64,000 nt of DNA from Actinomycetaceae bacterium (GTDB lineage: Bacteria; Actinomycetota; Actinomycetes; Actinomycetales; Actinomycetaceae): contig JAUNVG010000010.1 in the NCBI GenBank assembly GCA_030537735.1, positions 1 through 64,000 on the forward strand. Direction: 5' to 3'. How positions within the stretch are numbered: position 1 is the first letter of the stretch; each line of letters opens with the position of its first letter. Shown in pieces: positions 16,223 through 25,063 of this stretch. The position numbers and the translations under genes were made by a program. The notes below the pieces were generated by a model. The model was not told where the DNA came from. It saw only the letters and a program-made list of their open reading frames with translations, and did not search any database.

Positions 16223-18379
16223 TTACAACATGCAGGACACGCACGAATCCACTTGCGTGCCTTCCAGTGCCATTTGGCGAATCCGCATGTAGTACATGGT
16301 CTTAATCCCTTTACGCCAGGCGTAAATGTAGGACTTGTTCAGGTCGCGCGTAGATACGGTATCGGGGTAGAACAGTGTCAGCGACAGCCCCTGGTCGACG
16401 TGCTGTGTCGCTACCGCGTAGGTGTCGATGATTGCCTTGGGTCCGATTTCGTAGGCGTCCTTGTAGTATTCCAAGTTGTCGTTGGTCATGTAGGGCGCCG
16501 GGTAGTACACGCGTCCGATCTTGCCTTCCTTGCGGATTTCGATCTTGGACACGATGGGGTGGATCGAGGACGTGGAGTTGTTGATGTAGCTGATCGAACC
16601 GGTCGGCGGCACGGCCTGCAGGTTCTGGTGGTACATGCCGTGTTCGCGCACGTTGGCAGCCAGTTCACGCCAGTCGTCAGGGGTGGGTAGTTCGATCGAG
16701 GATGCTTCTAGCAGTTCACGTACTCGTTCAGTCTTGGGCACCCATTCGCCTTCAATGTACTTCTTGAAGTATTCCCCGCTGTAGTACTTGGAGTCTTCGA
16801 ACCCGTGGAAGGTTTCTCCGCGTTCGCGAGCCACCAGGTTGGATGCGCGGATCGCCTGGTAGTTGATGGCGTAGAAGTACATGTTGGTGAAGTCCAACGC
16901 TTCTTCGGACCCGTAGTGGATGCTTTCGCGCGCCAGGTAGCCGTGCAGGTTCATCTGCCCCAGGCCGATGGCGTGGCTCATGCGGTTGCCGCGCTCGATG
17001 GAGGGGGCGGCTTTGATGTTGGACAGGTCCGACACTGCGGTGAGCCCGCGGATAGCGGTTTCCACGGTGGCGGCGAAGTTCGGTGAGTCCATGGTTTTCG
17101 CGATGTTGAGCGACCCCAGGTTGCAGGAGATGTCTTTACCGACGTGGGAGAAAGTTAGGTCTTCGTTGTATTCGGAGGCTTCCGAGACTTGGAGGATTTC
17201 CGAGCACAGGTTCGACATGGTGATGCGCCCCTTGATGGGGTTGGTGCGGTTCACGGTGTCTTCGAAAACGATGTATGGGTAGCCGGATTCGAACTGGATT
17301 TCGGCAATGGTTTGGAAGAATCGACGGGCGTTGATTTTCTTCTTTCGGATCCGTCCGTCCTCGACCATCTCCCGGTACTTCTCGGTGACGGAGATTTCGG
17401 TGAAGGGCACTCCGTAGACGCGTTCGATGTCGTAGGGGGAGAACAGGTACATGTCCTCGTTCTTCTTCGCGAGCTCAAACGTGATGTCTGGGATCACGAC
17501 CCCAAGGGAGAGGGATTTGATGCGAATTTTTTCGTCCGCGTTTTCCCGCTTGGTGTCCAGGAAACTCATGATGTCGGGGTGGTGGGCATGCAGGTAGACT
17601 GCGCCCGCGCCTTGCCGCGCTCCCAGCTGGTTGGCGTAGGAGAATGAGTCTTCCAGTAGTTTCATAACTGGAATGACACCGGAGGACTGGTTTTCGATTT
17701 TCTTAATGGGCGCTCCAGCTTCACGCAGGTTGGTGAGCGATAACGCTACCCCACCGCCGCGTTTGGAAAGCTGCAGGGCGGAGTTGATGCCTCGGGCGAT
17801 GGATTCCATGTTGTCTTCCACGCGCAGCAGGAAGCACGACACCAGTTCGCCGCGGGCTTTCTTGCCGGCGTTGAGGAAGGTGGGGGTGGCGGGTTGGAAA
17901 CGTCCCGCCATGATCTCGTCCACCATGTGTTCGGCGAGTTCTTTGTCTCCGCGCGCCAGGTACAGCGCCACCATGGAAACGCGGTCTTCGAACCGTTCTA
18001 GGTAACGCTTACCGTCGAAGGTTTTAAGCGTGTAGGAGGTGTAGTACTTGAACGCTCCCAGGAACGTGGGGAAGCGGAACTTCTTCCCGTAGGCGCGCTG
18101 GTAGAGGGATTTAATGAAGGGGAAGTCGTATTGGTCTAGGACTTCTTTTTCGTAGTACCCGTTTTCCACCAGGTAGTCGAGTTTTTCTTCCAAGTTGTGG
18201 AAGAACACGGTGTTTTGGTTCACGTGCTGCAGGAAGTACTGGCGTGCGGCCTTGCGGTCGGCGTCGAATTGAATTTTGCCGTCCTTGTCGTACAGGTTCA
18301 GCTGCGCGTTGAGGGCGTGGTAGTCCAGATCCGGGGTGGGTGCGGGTTCCAGGCCGGTATCAGTTAGATTTTCTGCCAA
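16223..18379 (-). CDS. nrdE: class Ib ribonucleotide reductase alpha subunit
   Basis: 718-aa catalytic subunit that reduces ribonucleoside diphosphates. NrdE features: [22 protein letters not shown] with the active-site Cys, [38 protein letters not shown] with the partner Cys, [18 protein letters not shown] and the redox tail [10 protein letters not shown] (CxxC), which is reduced by NrdH. The start is TTG at 18379, inside the nrdI 3' end (16-base overlap); a stop lies just upstream in frame, so no earlier start is possible. Its radical partner NrdF is not here but at 56.3 kb. Confidence 0.95.
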   Translation of the reverse strand: MAENLTDTGLEPAPTPDLDYHALNAQLNLYDKDGKIQFDADRKAARQYFLQHVNQNTVFFHNLEEKLDYLVENGYYEKEVLDQYDFPFIKSLYQRAYGKKFRFPTFLGAFKYYTSYTLKTFDGKRYLERFEDRVSMVALYLARGDKELAEHMVDEIMAGRFQPATPTFLNAGKKARGELVSCFLLRVEDNMESIARGINSALQLSKRGGGVALSLTNLREAGAPIKKIENQSSGVIPVMKLLEDSFSYANQLGARQGAGAVYLHAHHPDIMSFLDTKRENADEKIRIKSLSLGVVIPDITFELAKKNEDMYLFSPYDIERVYGVPFTEISVTEKYREMVEDGRIRKKKINARRFFQTIAEIQFESGYPYIVFEDTVNRTNPIKGRITMSNLCSEILQVSEASEYNEDLTFSHVGKDISCNLGSLNIAKTMDSPNFAATVETAIRGLTAVSDLSNIKAAPSIERGNRMSHAIGLGQMNLHGYLARESIHYGSEEALDFTNMYFYAINYQAIRASNLVARERGETFHGFEDSKYYSGEYFKKYIEGEWVPKTERVRELLEASSIELPTPDDWRELAANVREHGMYHQNLQAVPPTGSISYINNSTSSIHPIVSKIEIRKEGKIGRVYYPAPYMTNDNLEYYKDAYEIGPKAIIDTYAVATQHVDQGLSLTLFYPDTVSTRDLNKSYIYAWRKGIKTMYYMRIRQMALEGTQVDSCVSCML

Positions 18380-18798
18380 AATTCACTCAATCCTTCTTGC
18401 ACTTTGGTGACGTCCTCGTTGGTGCCGAGGAGTTCGAATCGGTACATATGTGGGACTTTCAGTTTCGCTGCAATGATATCGCCTGCCAGGCAGTATGCGG
18501 TCCCGAAGTTGGTGTTCCCCGCGGAGATCACGCCCACGCATTGGTTGCGGTTGTTTTCGTCGTTGAGGAATTTGATTACTTGTTTAGGTACTGCGCCTTT
18601 GACGTTTCCTCCCCCGTAGGTGGGGGTCACGAGGACGTATGGTTCGTCCACGTGTAGGAATTCGTCTTTGGGGCGTAGGGGTATGCGGTGGCTTTCGAAG
18701 CCGAGTTTGTGTACGAAGCGTTCGGTGTTGCCGGTGACGGAGGAGAAGTAGACGACGTGTACGTCTTTGTTGTCGTCTTTCCGTTCGGGCGCAGCCAT
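18364..18798 (-). CDS. nrdI: NrdI flavodoxin-like protein (nrdHIE copy)
   Basis: 144-aa flavodoxin-like protein that supplies oxidant for assembling the Mn(III)2-tyrosyl radical of Nrd[20 protein letters not shown] is the FMN phosphate loop, [10 protein letters not shown] and [18 protein letters not shown] are the ring-binding loops, and [13 protein letters not shown] is the NrdI signature. I choose ATG 18798 (MAAPERK) because GGGAGGAAG precedes it; the frame is open to 18873. It overlaps nrdE. A second nrdI sits beside nrdF, so this cell has two. Confidence 0.9.
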   Translation of the reverse strand: MAAPERKDDNKDVHVVYFSSVTGNTERFVHKLGFESHRIPLRPKDEFLHVDEPYVLVTPTYGGGNVKGAVPKQVIKFLNDENNRNQCVGVISAGNTNFGTAYCLAGDIIAAKLKVPHMYRFELLGTNEDVTKVQEGLSEFWQKI

Positions 18799-18894
18799 TT
18801 CCTGCTTCCTCCCTGGTCGTGGTGGTTGGATTTTATTGTCGCTGTCGAGGTCGTGGGGTGCTTTTCGGTTCACCCGCCTGGTGTCTGCTGTGTG

Positions 18895-19195
18895 GGTTTC
18901 CCTCGCCTGAGTTTACCCGCCTGGGTTTCCTTGCCCGGTTTCCCCGCGTGGTTCCTCAGTTTGGTTCCCCCCGCGTGGTTCCCCACTTGGCTTTGCCTAC
19001 TTGGTCTTGCCTGTTCGGTTCTCCTTGCGTTGGTCTCCCACTTGAGCTTACCCGCCTGGGGACCGACCTGGCTTTCCTTGCCCGGTTTCTCCGCGTGGTT
19101 CCCCGGTTTGGCTCCTCCGCCCGGTTCCCCACCTGGCTTCCCTCCACCTGGCTTTCCCCGCGTGGTCTTGCCTGATTGGCTCGGTCGCGCGCCGG
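18895..19195. repeat. degenerate minisatellite inside the nrdHIE operon
   Basis: About 22 consecutive degenerate units of 12-15 bp of the form GGYTYYCCNNNCNT (for example GGTTTCCCCGCGT, GGTTCCCCACTT, GGCTTTCCTTGCCC). It fills the space between nrdH and nrdI. Several reading frames stay open through it only because the units lack stops; none has a credible start, so I call no gene. The transcript of nrdHIE must read through it. Confidence 0.8.
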
Positions 19196-19295
19196 TGCGC
19201 CCTGGTGTGGGTTCGCGCGGTGTAGACGGGTGGGTGCGTTGGTATTCGCCTGGATATACACATCCCGACTACCCCTTGGGGTAGCCGGGACAGTT

Positions 19296-19544
19296 TTAGC
19301 CGTTGACTACCAGAGCCACGCTCTTAGCGACTTTTTTAATCAGGTCGGGGCGATACCCAGACCAGTGTTGATCTCCAGCAATGACAACCGGTGCTTGTGC
19401 GTAGCCGAGGGACTTCACGTAGTCCAGCGCGGCGGCATCTTCGGAGATATCAATAGTTGCGTAGTCGAGGCCCTGCTTATTCAACGCGCGCTTGGTGGCG
19501 TCGCATTGGACGCACATCGGTTTGCTGTACACGGTGATAGTCAT
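19296..19544 (-). CDS. nrdH: NrdH glutaredoxin-like redoxin
   Basis: 82-aa redoxin that reduces NrdE. MTITVYSKPMCVQCDATKRAL has the CVQC active site typical of NrdH; QAPVVIAGDQHWSGYRPDLI is the conserved cis-Pro and WSGFRPD-type region that sets NrdH apart from glutaredoxins. ATG at 19544; the longer frame to 19658 has no support. First gene of nrdHIE, but separated from nrdI by 497 bp that contain the minisatellite, far more than is usual for this operon. Paired NrdR-like boxes lie about 115-160 bp upstream. Confidence 0.93.
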   Translation of the reverse strand: MTITVYSKPMCVQCDATKRALNKQGLDYATIDISEDAAALDYVKSLGYAQAPVVIAGDQHWSGYRPDLIKKVAKSVALVVNG

Positions 19545-19658
19545 GGGCTGACTCCTCGGTTCTGTGGTCATGATGAGCGGTGTCGGGCTTATTAGTTCAC
19601 GCCGTGTAATTACAAGGTTGTGATTTCTTTCGGCGCGAGGTTTGCCCTTGCTCTCCAA

Positions 19659-19706
19659 ACACTACACCTAGTGGGTGGGTTTCGTCAGCACCACAAGATG
19701 GCGTGT
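19659..19706. promoter_or_regulatory. paired NrdR-like boxes upstream of nrdHIE
   Basis: ACACTACACCTAGTGG (19659-19674) and CCACAAGATGGCGTGT (19691-19706) match the NrdR consensus acaCwAtATaTwGtgt at about 12 and 11 of 16 positions and are 32 bp apart start to start, the known helical-phase spacing of NrdR box pairs. NrdR represses ribonucleotide reductase genes when dATP is high. Confidence 0.6.
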
Positions 19707-19730
19707 TTGGCACCTCCCTCCTTTCGCTCC

Positions 19731-19985
19731 TGTGGATAGTTCGTTCCTGGCGGTGGATAACCTGGGGACAGATCATCTTCGCCGTTCTCACCCCCACTGT
19801 CATTGTGAATCACACCTATGACATTTTGATTGTCGGGCGGTCTTTGAGTTCTCGCGGTTAGCAGCCAGCCAAGGTGTCGCCCGCCACGGTTGCGGGAGTG
19901 TTATCAACGGGTGCGTGGCGATGGTTTCAGAGCTTGTGGATCATTCCCCACAACTGTTATCCACAGGCTGTGAATATGTGGATAA
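19731..19985. promoter_or_regulatory. DnaA-box cluster upstream of nrdHIE
   Basis: Two exact DnaA boxes in opposite orientation, TTATCCACA (19957-19965) and TGTGGATAA (19977-19985), plus three near matches: TGTGGATAG (19731-19739), GGTGGATAA (19752-19760) and TGTGGATCA (19935-19943). The region has no gene. Since E. coli nrdAB is DnaA-controlled, a regulatory role on nrdHIE is plausible. Confidence 0.55.
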
Positions 19986-20129
19986 CTGGGTGAAAAATTG
20001 CTCTGAACGTTTTCTCTCTTCGGCGTGTCGCAACCACTAGCTGAGACAAACCACCTGCACCCCGCCCGGATTGACCCTAAGGTTCGCCGTTGGTTTGTTC
20101 GCCAAATTTTGCGAAAAACCATTGCCAGA

Positions 20130-20146
20130 TATGCGAAAAGCGCATA
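20130..20146. promoter_or_regulatory. palindromic operator upstream of the XRE-ImmA-PIN module
   Basis: Perfect dyad TATGCG-AAAAG-CGCATA, 28 bp before the ATG of the XRE regulator. A related half (TTTTGCGAAAAACC) lies at about 20107-20120. Probable self-repression site of the module. Confidence 0.5.
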
Positions 20147-20174
20147 GAAACAAACTAGGGAGGTTTTGATTCAC

Positions 20175-20516
20175 ATGGTTGCAAACTCGCTATATGTCGG
20201 TAAAAACCTCGCTCGCGCACGCAAAGAGGTGGGATTTACCCAACGCGATTTAGCTCAACAGTCAGGAATTTCACAACCTACTATCCACCGCATCGAGAAG
20301 GACCAGAGAGAAGCAACTGTGGCCGAAATAGCGGTATTAGCTGATGCTTGTGGTGTACTTGCTTCCGATTTAACTGGGAGAACTTCTCTGGCAAATGAAG
20401 TGCGCTGCGCTGCGCGAACTGATGATACTAACTTCACAGATTTATTCGACTATCTAATCTATGCCTTCGCGTTATCACAACGATTGGATGAGCTATCAGT
20501 ACCGGAGATAGCGTGA
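20175..20516 (+). CDS. XRE-family transcriptional regulator
   Basis: 113 aa. An HTH_XRE domain covers residues about 8-65: NLARARKEVGFTQRDLAQQSGISQPTIHRIEKDQREATVAEIAVLADACGV in family terms, with the recognition helix at SQPTIHRIE. The remaining 45 residues are unassigned and acidic. ATG 20175 follows AGGGAGG; an in-frame TTG nine bases earlier is less well spaced. It is the first of three coupled genes (GTGA overlap with the peptidase gene). It likely represses its own operon through the palindrome at 20130-20146 and is the natural substrate of the ImmA-type peptidase next door, by analogy with ImmR/ImmA. Confidence 0.85.
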   Translation: MVANSLYVGKNLARARKEVGFTQRDLAQQSGISQPTIHRIEKDQREATVAEIAVLADACGVLASDLTGRTSLANEVRCAARTDDTNFTDLFDYLIYAFALSQRLDELSVPEIA

Positions 20517-21337
20517 AGAACGAAGACATTGGCCGTAGGGCGGCCACCGAGTTCCGTAAAGAAATCAACCTCGGCACCGACCCCATCAATAGCCTTGTAT
20601 GGCTAATCGAACATCGCATGGGTGTTGGGGTGGCGTTCGTAAAGACTAACGCCCGCGGTCACGGACTCACCGTGCAACGTGGATCGCAAACGATGATCGC
20701 AGTTGGATGCACGCCTCACCCTATGCGTTTGCGTTCAACTCTGGCGCATGAAATTGGCCACCTGCGCCTGGGGACGGTGAGTAGTTCGCCTTCCAATAGT
20801 GGTTGGCAAGAGCGCAGCTGCCAGGAAATCCAGGCTGACGCTTTTGCTAGGCATCTACTGCTGCCGTTGGACTCGGTTCGCACTTGGTGTGAAAGTGAAA
20901 CACTAACCTTGGTTGTACTGTCCAATCTGGTTCAGCATTTTGGAGTGTCCCCGAAAATAGCTGCTATCCAGCTTCGCGAAGCAGGCTTTCTCGACGAAGA
21001 CACAGCAGATCATTGGGGAAATTACTCGACCAGAACGCTTGCGCAACGTTTTGGTTGGCGCAGCCGATATGAAACGATGGTCGCCGAGGCGCTAACTCCC
21101 CGGGCACCACAAGCCTTGTTCACGCGCGCTACATACGCATATGAGTGGGGTTTAGTCTCAGCTGCGGCGCTTGCACGATTGAATGGCAGCGACAGCGCAA
21201 TAGCTATGGCTAAACAGTTAGAAGAAGCTGGCATTACGCCCCAGCCCCTACCTGATATAACAGCATCACGCCCACAGGAATCCAAGGCGGGTCTGACCGA
21301 GGCCGAGCGTTTAGCACTGTCGGAGGCCGCCGATTGA
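20513..21337 (+). CDS. ImmA/IrrE-family metallopeptidase
   Basis: 274 aa. The zinc motif HEIGH (in TLAHEIGHLRLG) and the third ligand region EIQADAFARHLLLP define the COG2856 ImmA/IrrE peptidase family, which cleaves XRE-type repressors to switch on mobile elements or stress genes. The N-terminal 60 residues and the C-terminal 100 are not recognised. The GTG start overlaps the XRE stop (GTGA), and the 3' end overlaps the PIN gene (TTGA). XRE/COG2856 pairs have been proposed as toxin-antitoxin-like modules. Confidence 0.85.
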   Translation: MKNEDIGRRAATEFRKEINLGTDPINSLVWLIEHRMGVGVAFVKTNARGHGLTVQRGSQTMIAVGCTPHPMRLRSTLAHEIGHLRLGTVSSSPSNSGWQERSCQEIQADAFARHLLLPLDSVRTWCESETLTLVVLSNLVQHFGVSPKIAAIQLREAGFLDEDTADHWGNYSTRTLAQRFGWRSRYETMVAEALTPRAPQALFTRATYAYEWGLVSAAALARLNGSDSAIAMAKQLEEAGITPQPLPDITASRPQESKAGLTEAERLALSEAAD

Positions 21338-21816
21338 TCCACGTCTTCGACACCGGCCCGCTATTCAAGTTCCTCACCACTGATTGTGTTCCTCAACTAT
21401 TAGCAGCCCTAGGCAACAACATCATTCATGTCCCGCAAGCTGTCGAATGCGAGATAAACAACACTCCGAAAAGGCATCCCCTGTTCAAGAAAGCTACTGA
21501 AGTTTGGAATCGAAAATTCCCGCAACGATTCAAACAGGTAATATCAGATGCTCCTAATGATGAGCTGCGCGAGTGCTGTCTCAGCGTCCTGGGAATCGAT
21601 TTTGACCAGATGTACAGCCAGAGTAAGGATCGTGGCAAGAACATGGCTATTTTGCATGGCGCGCTACGCGCCCGTGCCGGCCATAAGGTCATTCTCATTT
21701 GCGATGACGAAGGTGGCATCGCTTTGATACGCAAGCAAGCTAGCATCTTGAGGATGCAGCACTTGCTAGGCCTGCATACTCCCGGCGGACAGATTCAGCT
21801 TTACCATCCGATATAA
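21334..21816 (+). CDS. PIN-like domain protein
   Basis: 160 aa. IHVFDTGPLFKFLT supplies the first acidic strand of a PIN-type nuclease fold, IHVPQAVECEIN a second acidic region with Glu, and KVILICDDEGGIALIRKQ a third with Asp-Asp; this order fits PIN metal-dependent RNases. TTG start at 21334 overlaps the peptidase stop, so synthesis is coupled to the two genes upstream. It could be the toxin or effector of the module, released when the peptidase cuts the repressor; that is inference. The family match is from motif order only. Confidence 0.6.
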   Translation: MIHVFDTGPLFKFLTTDCVPQLLAALGNNIIHVPQAVECEINNTPKRHPLFKKATEVWNRKFPQRFKQVISDAPNDELRECCLSVLGIDFDQMYSQSKDRGKNMAILHGALRARAGHKVILICDDEGGIALIRKQASILRMQHLLGLHTPGGQIQLYHPI

Positions 21817-21971
21817 ACACCACAGGCCTGCTTAGTCACGCTTTGTGGGCCAGGGCTCCGGAGCGAACAACTACTCATTCCGAATGACTGCATCAAAATC
21901 AACACTCTGGCACGCTGAGAAAATTGTACGCGCGGAAAAGTCGCCATGTCCGCACGCCAACCGTCCTCGCC

Positions 21972-23627
21972 TCAGCACTCCACCACGTTAACGGCCAACC
22001 CGCCGGCGGAAGTTTCCTTGTACTTAGACAGCATGTCTTTACCGGTCTGCCACATGGTTTCAATCGCTACATCCAAAGAAACCGTGTGCCGCCCATCGCC
22101 CCACATCGCCATGCGCGCGGCGTTAATGGCCTTAACTGCAGCAATCGCATTGCGCTCAATGCAAGGCACCTGCACCAGTCCTCCCACTGGGTCACACGTG
22201 AGCCCCAAGGAGTGCTCCATCGCAATCTCAGCAGCGTTTTCCACCTGCGCCGCCGTGCCTCCGAACGCCTGCGCCAACCCCGCAGCAGCCATCGCCGAGG
22301 CCGACCCCACCTCACCCTGACACCCCACTTCCGCACCCGCAATGGAGGCGTTAGTTTTTATCAACGCACCAATCGCGGTGGCAGCCAGCAGGAAGTCACG
22401 CGCCACGTCCTCGCCCCCATCACGCCCTTCCGGGCAAAACCGCAACAGGTACCCAAGCACCGCGGGAATCACGCCGGCCGCCCCATTAGTAGGAGCAGTC
22501 ACCACGCGGTGTCCGGCAGCGTTTTCCTCATTCACCGCCAGCGCGTACAAGTTCACCCAGTCCATCGCTCGCAACGGGTCATCACTACTACCAGCCCACG
22601 CACTGCCGCGAGCCGGCTCCCCATCGCGCCCAATCAACGCCGAGTGCAAGGCCGCGGCGCGACGCTGAACACGCAGGCCACCGGGGAGCTCGCCAGTAGT
22701 GGCGCACCCGGCGTCCACGCATTCAGACATGGTGTCGCGGATCAAATCCAAGTATGCGTTCACTTCCGCAGCCGGCAGCGCGGCTTCCTCGTTGGCGCGC
22801 ACCACCTGCGCGATCGTGAGGTTTTCACGCTGGCAGATCCGCAGCAGTTGCGCCGCACTCGAAAACGGGTAGGGCGCGCGGTTGTGAGTGCGCTCCACAG
22901 CTGCGGAGGTGGCAAGCGCGTGCGTGCGCGGTTGATTCGGGTCGGCAGACAGTTCCTCCACCACGAACCCCCCGCCAACGGAATAGTAGGTTCGCGCTAC
23001 CCGGCGCACCGATCCCGCGCCCGTGGGGTGGGTGGTTTGGCTGGCGAGGACGTGACCGCCCTCGGTCGCACACGTGTCCTGCGCGTCCTCGCCCTGCGCG
23101 AGTCGCACCTGCGCCGAGAGGGTAAGGGCATTGACGTGGTAGGGCAGCACTTTGCGCGGTAGGAACGCGATGTTGTCGGCTGTAAAAGCGATGGTGTGTC
23201 CTCCGCGCAAGGTGAGCTCACCGGTTTCCAGCACCGTGTCGGGGAGGTTGGCGACGACGTCAGCGGGCACGGTATCTGGTTCGTAGCCCGCTAGTCCCAG
23301 TAGGACCGCGCGGTCGGTGGAGTGTCCTCGCCCGGTGGCCCCCAGGGATCCGAACAGTTCCACGTCGATGCGTTCAATGTTTTGCAGCGCGATGCCAGCT
23401 TGTTCGAGGTATTCGGTGAATGCTTTGCCCGCGCGCATCGGTCCGACGGTGTGGGATGAGGACGGCCCTATTCCGATGCGGAACATGTCGAATACGGATA
23501 GGGGTCTGGGGGCGTCTTGGGAGCTCACTTCCCCGGCGATTAGGTCTGCTGGTAGCCCGGTAGGTTCGGGTTTGTCACCGCTTGTGCGTTCCGGTGGCGT
23601 GTTTTGCTCGGGGTAGAAGTGCTGCAT
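21972..23627 (-). CDS. sdaA: L-serine dehydratase, fused beta-alpha, iron-sulfur type
   Basis: 551 aa. Converts L-serine to pyruvate and ammonia with a [4Fe-4S] cluster. Beta domain first ([24 protein letters not shown]), then alpha domain ([53 protein letters not shown] and the C-terminal GLAVNVVEC with the Cys tail). The single-chain arrangement is usual in Gram-negatives and actinobacteria. I choose ATG 23627 (MQHFYP); a GTG 18 bases earlier is possible. Further extension would translate 62-bp element copy 6. Confidence 0.9.
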   Translation of the reverse strand: MQHFYPEQNTPPERTSGDKPEPTGLPADLIAGEVSSQDAPRPLSVFDMFRIGIGPSSSHTVGPMRAGKAFTEYLEQAGIALQNIERIDVELFGSLGATGRGHSTDRAVLLGLAGYEPDTVPADVVANLPDTVLETGELTLRGGHTIAFTADNIAFLPRKVLPYHVNALTLSAQVRLAQGEDAQDTCATEGGHVLASQTTHPTGAGSVRRVARTYYSVGGGFVVEELSADPNQPRTHALATSAAVERTHNRAPYPFSSAAQLLRICQRENLTIAQVVRANEEAALPAAEVNAYLDLIRDTMSECVDAGCATTGELPGGLRVQRRAAALHSALIGRDGEPARGSAWAGSSDDPLRAMDWVNLYALAVNEENAAGHRVVTAPTNGAAGVIPAVLGYLLRFCPEGRDGGEDVARDFLLAATAIGALIKTNASIAGAEVGCQGEVGSASAMAAAGLAQAFGGTAAQVENAAEIAMEHSLGLTCDPVGGLVQVPCIERNAIAAVKAINAARMAMWGDGRHTVSLDVAIETMWQTGKDMLSKYKETSAGGLAVNVVEC

Positions 23628-23652
23628 GTCTTTAACAATACTCACTTTCTTC

Positions 23653-23714
23653 AGACACGTCATCGGCGCAAAACACCCCTTCCTCAGACCCTAAACTTCA
23701 CCGTTGACGTGCCT
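23653..23714. repeat. 62-bp dyad element, copy 6
   Basis: Begins AGACACGTCATCGGCGCAAAA (two differences from consensus) and ends CACCGTTGACGTGCCT. It lies 26 bp upstream of the serine dehydratase ATG, so it sits in the 5' leader or core promoter of that gene. Confidence 0.9.
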
Positions 23715-23880
23715 TGGCTCCGGGGATCGTTCCCCCTTTGCCTTGGGTGTCGTTGCCCTTGACCTTCAGGGCCGGTTCCCCTCAACCCCGGCGAACCCCG
23801 CCCCACCCAGCCTTCGCCGCCAAAAATCCCTACTTCCCGCATCCGCGCGGGCGAGCCACTAGACTCGAAGTTGCGCACAA

Positions 23881-23969
23881 GCGTGGGAGAGCCACCTGGC
23901 TGAGAGGAAGTTTTTACTTCGATCCCTTGAACCTGAACGGATAATGCCGGCGTAGGGAAACTAATACGC
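23881..23969 (+). ncRNA. TPP riboswitch (THI element)
   Basis: Contains the conserved blocks of the thiamin pyrophosphate aptamer in order: GGGAGAGCC, GGCTGAGAGG, CGATCCCTTGAACCTGA, GGATAATGCCGGCGTAGGGA, closed by GCGT/ACGC at the ends. Only about 33 bases separate it from the ATG of the methyltransferase gene, whose Shine-Dalgarno is GAGGAAGAAG, so control is probably by hiding the ribosome site rather than by termination. Confidence 0.95.
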
Positions 23970-24002
23970 CTGTATTTTCTACCCACAGTGAGGAAGAAGA
24001 AT

Positions 24003-24698
24003 ATGGGAAAGGCTAAGTTCGATGGCTATACGAACCAGTACGACGAATGGTTCATGGCCAATGAGAATGTTTTCAACAGTGAACTGAAACTGCTGGTTAA
24101 GGCCCTGGGGGACTTGTCCGGTAAACGAGTACTGTCTGTGGGTTGCGGTAGCGGCTTGTTTGAGTCGAACCTCGACCACCGCGGTATCGAGGGCGTGGAG
24201 CCGTCCGCTGACATGGCGCAGATAGCGCGCAAACGTGGCATGGAAGTGCAGGTGGCGACGTTTGAGGACGCGGATTTGGAGCAGGACGCTTATGACGTGA
24301 TTTATTTCAACGGCTCGTCCACGTATATTGCGGATCTGGAGGTGGCCTACCGTAAGGCGCACGCGTGCCTGAAGCCCGGCGGCCGCCTGGTTTTGTTAGA
24401 CGTGCCGAAGGAAAGCGCGTATGCGTTGATGTACCTGCTGGCAGCGTCGGTGGGTTCTTACGACCATGAGTTCCTCGCCGGCGTGATGCCGCCGATGCCG
24501 TACCCTCTGGAGCTGGTAACGGCCGGGTATTGGCATACTTCGGAGTCGAAGTGGCAGGTGTTGCGTGACTTGGGGATGCGTGATTTCGAGTCCTACCAGA
24601 CGTTGGTGAATAACCCTGTTTACACCAATGACGAGGTCGAGGACGTGGTTGACGGTTACCGCGCAGGTGGTTACGTGGCGTTGGTTGCCCACAAGTAG
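24003..24698 (+). CDS. class I SAM-dependent methyltransferase under TPP riboswitch control
   Basis: 231 aa. Methyltransf_11/25-type fold: motif I VLSVGCGSGLFESNL, acidic residue in GVEPSADMAQIARKRG, motif around DAYDVIYFNGSSTYI, and LKPGGRLVLLDVPKE. Substrate unknown. ATG 24003 with AGGAAGAAG just upstream. It is the only gene behind the riboswitch, because a terminator follows at 24727-24769. Control by TPP suggests a substrate or product in thiamin metabolism (salvage, a pyrimidine or thiazole precursor, or a thiamin analogue); no thiamin gene is nearby to narrow this. An intact SAM site argues for an active enzyme. Confidence 0.85.
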   Translation: MGKAKFDGYTNQYDEWFMANENVFNSELKLLVKALGDLSGKRVLSVGCGSGLFESNLDHRGIEGVEPSADMAQIARKRGMEVQVATFEDADLEQDAYDVIYFNGSSTYIADLEVAYRKAHACLKPGGRLVLLDVPKESAYALMYLLAASVGSYDHEFLAGVMPPMPYPLELVTAGYWHTSESKWQVLRDLGMRDFESYQTLVNNPVYTNDEVEDVVDGYRAGGYVALVAHK

Positions 24699-24726
24699 TT
24701 TCGTCGCGTAGGTTTCCTACGTTTTG

Positions 24727-24769
24727 GGGAGCTGCGTCCTCGTTCTTGCGAGGATGTGGCTCCCTTTTT
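24727..24769 (+). terminator. intrinsic terminator after the TPP-controlled methyltransferase
   Basis: Long hairpin GGGAGC-TGC-GTCCTCG / CGAGGAT-GTG-GCTCCC with a TTCTTG loop, followed by TTTTT. It isolates the methyltransferase as a single-gene transcript. Confidence 0.85.
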
Positions 24770-24805
24770 GCTGCGCTCCTCCCTCCCCGCATGCCCTCTT
24801 TTCTA

Positions 24806-24867
24806 AAGCACGTCATCGACGCAAAACTGCCCCTCTCCGGGCCCCAAAGTTCACCGTTGACGTGCCT
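24806..24867. repeat. 62-bp dyad element, copy 7
   Basis: AAGCACGTCATCGACGCAAAA to CACCGTTGACGTGCCT. Identical to copy 8 over the whole element, and the flanks (CTTTTCTA before, GAGATTTGGGG after) also match, so copies 7 and 8 arose by recent duplication of about 80 bp. Confidence 0.9.
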
Positions 24868-24978
24868 GAGATTTGGGGCCAGTTTCCCTACAAACACGCG
24901 GGAAAGTCCCACCACCAGAGAGCTTGACCCTGTCGTTCGTACGCATGGGTTTCCCTCCCCACCCGCTCCCCTTTTCTA

Positions 24979-25040
24979 AAGCACGTCATCGACGCAAAAC
25001 TGCCCCTCTCCGGGCCCCAAAGTTCACCGTTGACGTGCCT
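24979..25040. repeat. 62-bp dyad element, copy 8
   Basis: Identical in sequence to copy 7 and 173 bp downstream of it. It ends 23 bp before the ATG of the nucleosidase gene, so it lies in that gene's leader or promoter. Confidence 0.9.
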
Positions 25041-25063
25041 GAGATTTGGGGACGACAGGTACC

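Noticed and set aside
18688..19284. Long open frames on both strands between nrdH and nrdI
   Set aside because: They read through the minisatellite, are open in several frames at once, and lack ribosome sites and family motifs.
19731..19985. Chromosome origin (oriC)
   Set aside because: DnaA boxes are present, but dnaA, dnaN and a clear AT-rich unwinding region are not, so only a regulatory cluster is claimed.
24806..25040. CRISPR array from the paired 62-bp copies
   Set aside because: Only two copies here, spacers are not unique short inserts, no cas genes, and other copies are dispersed.
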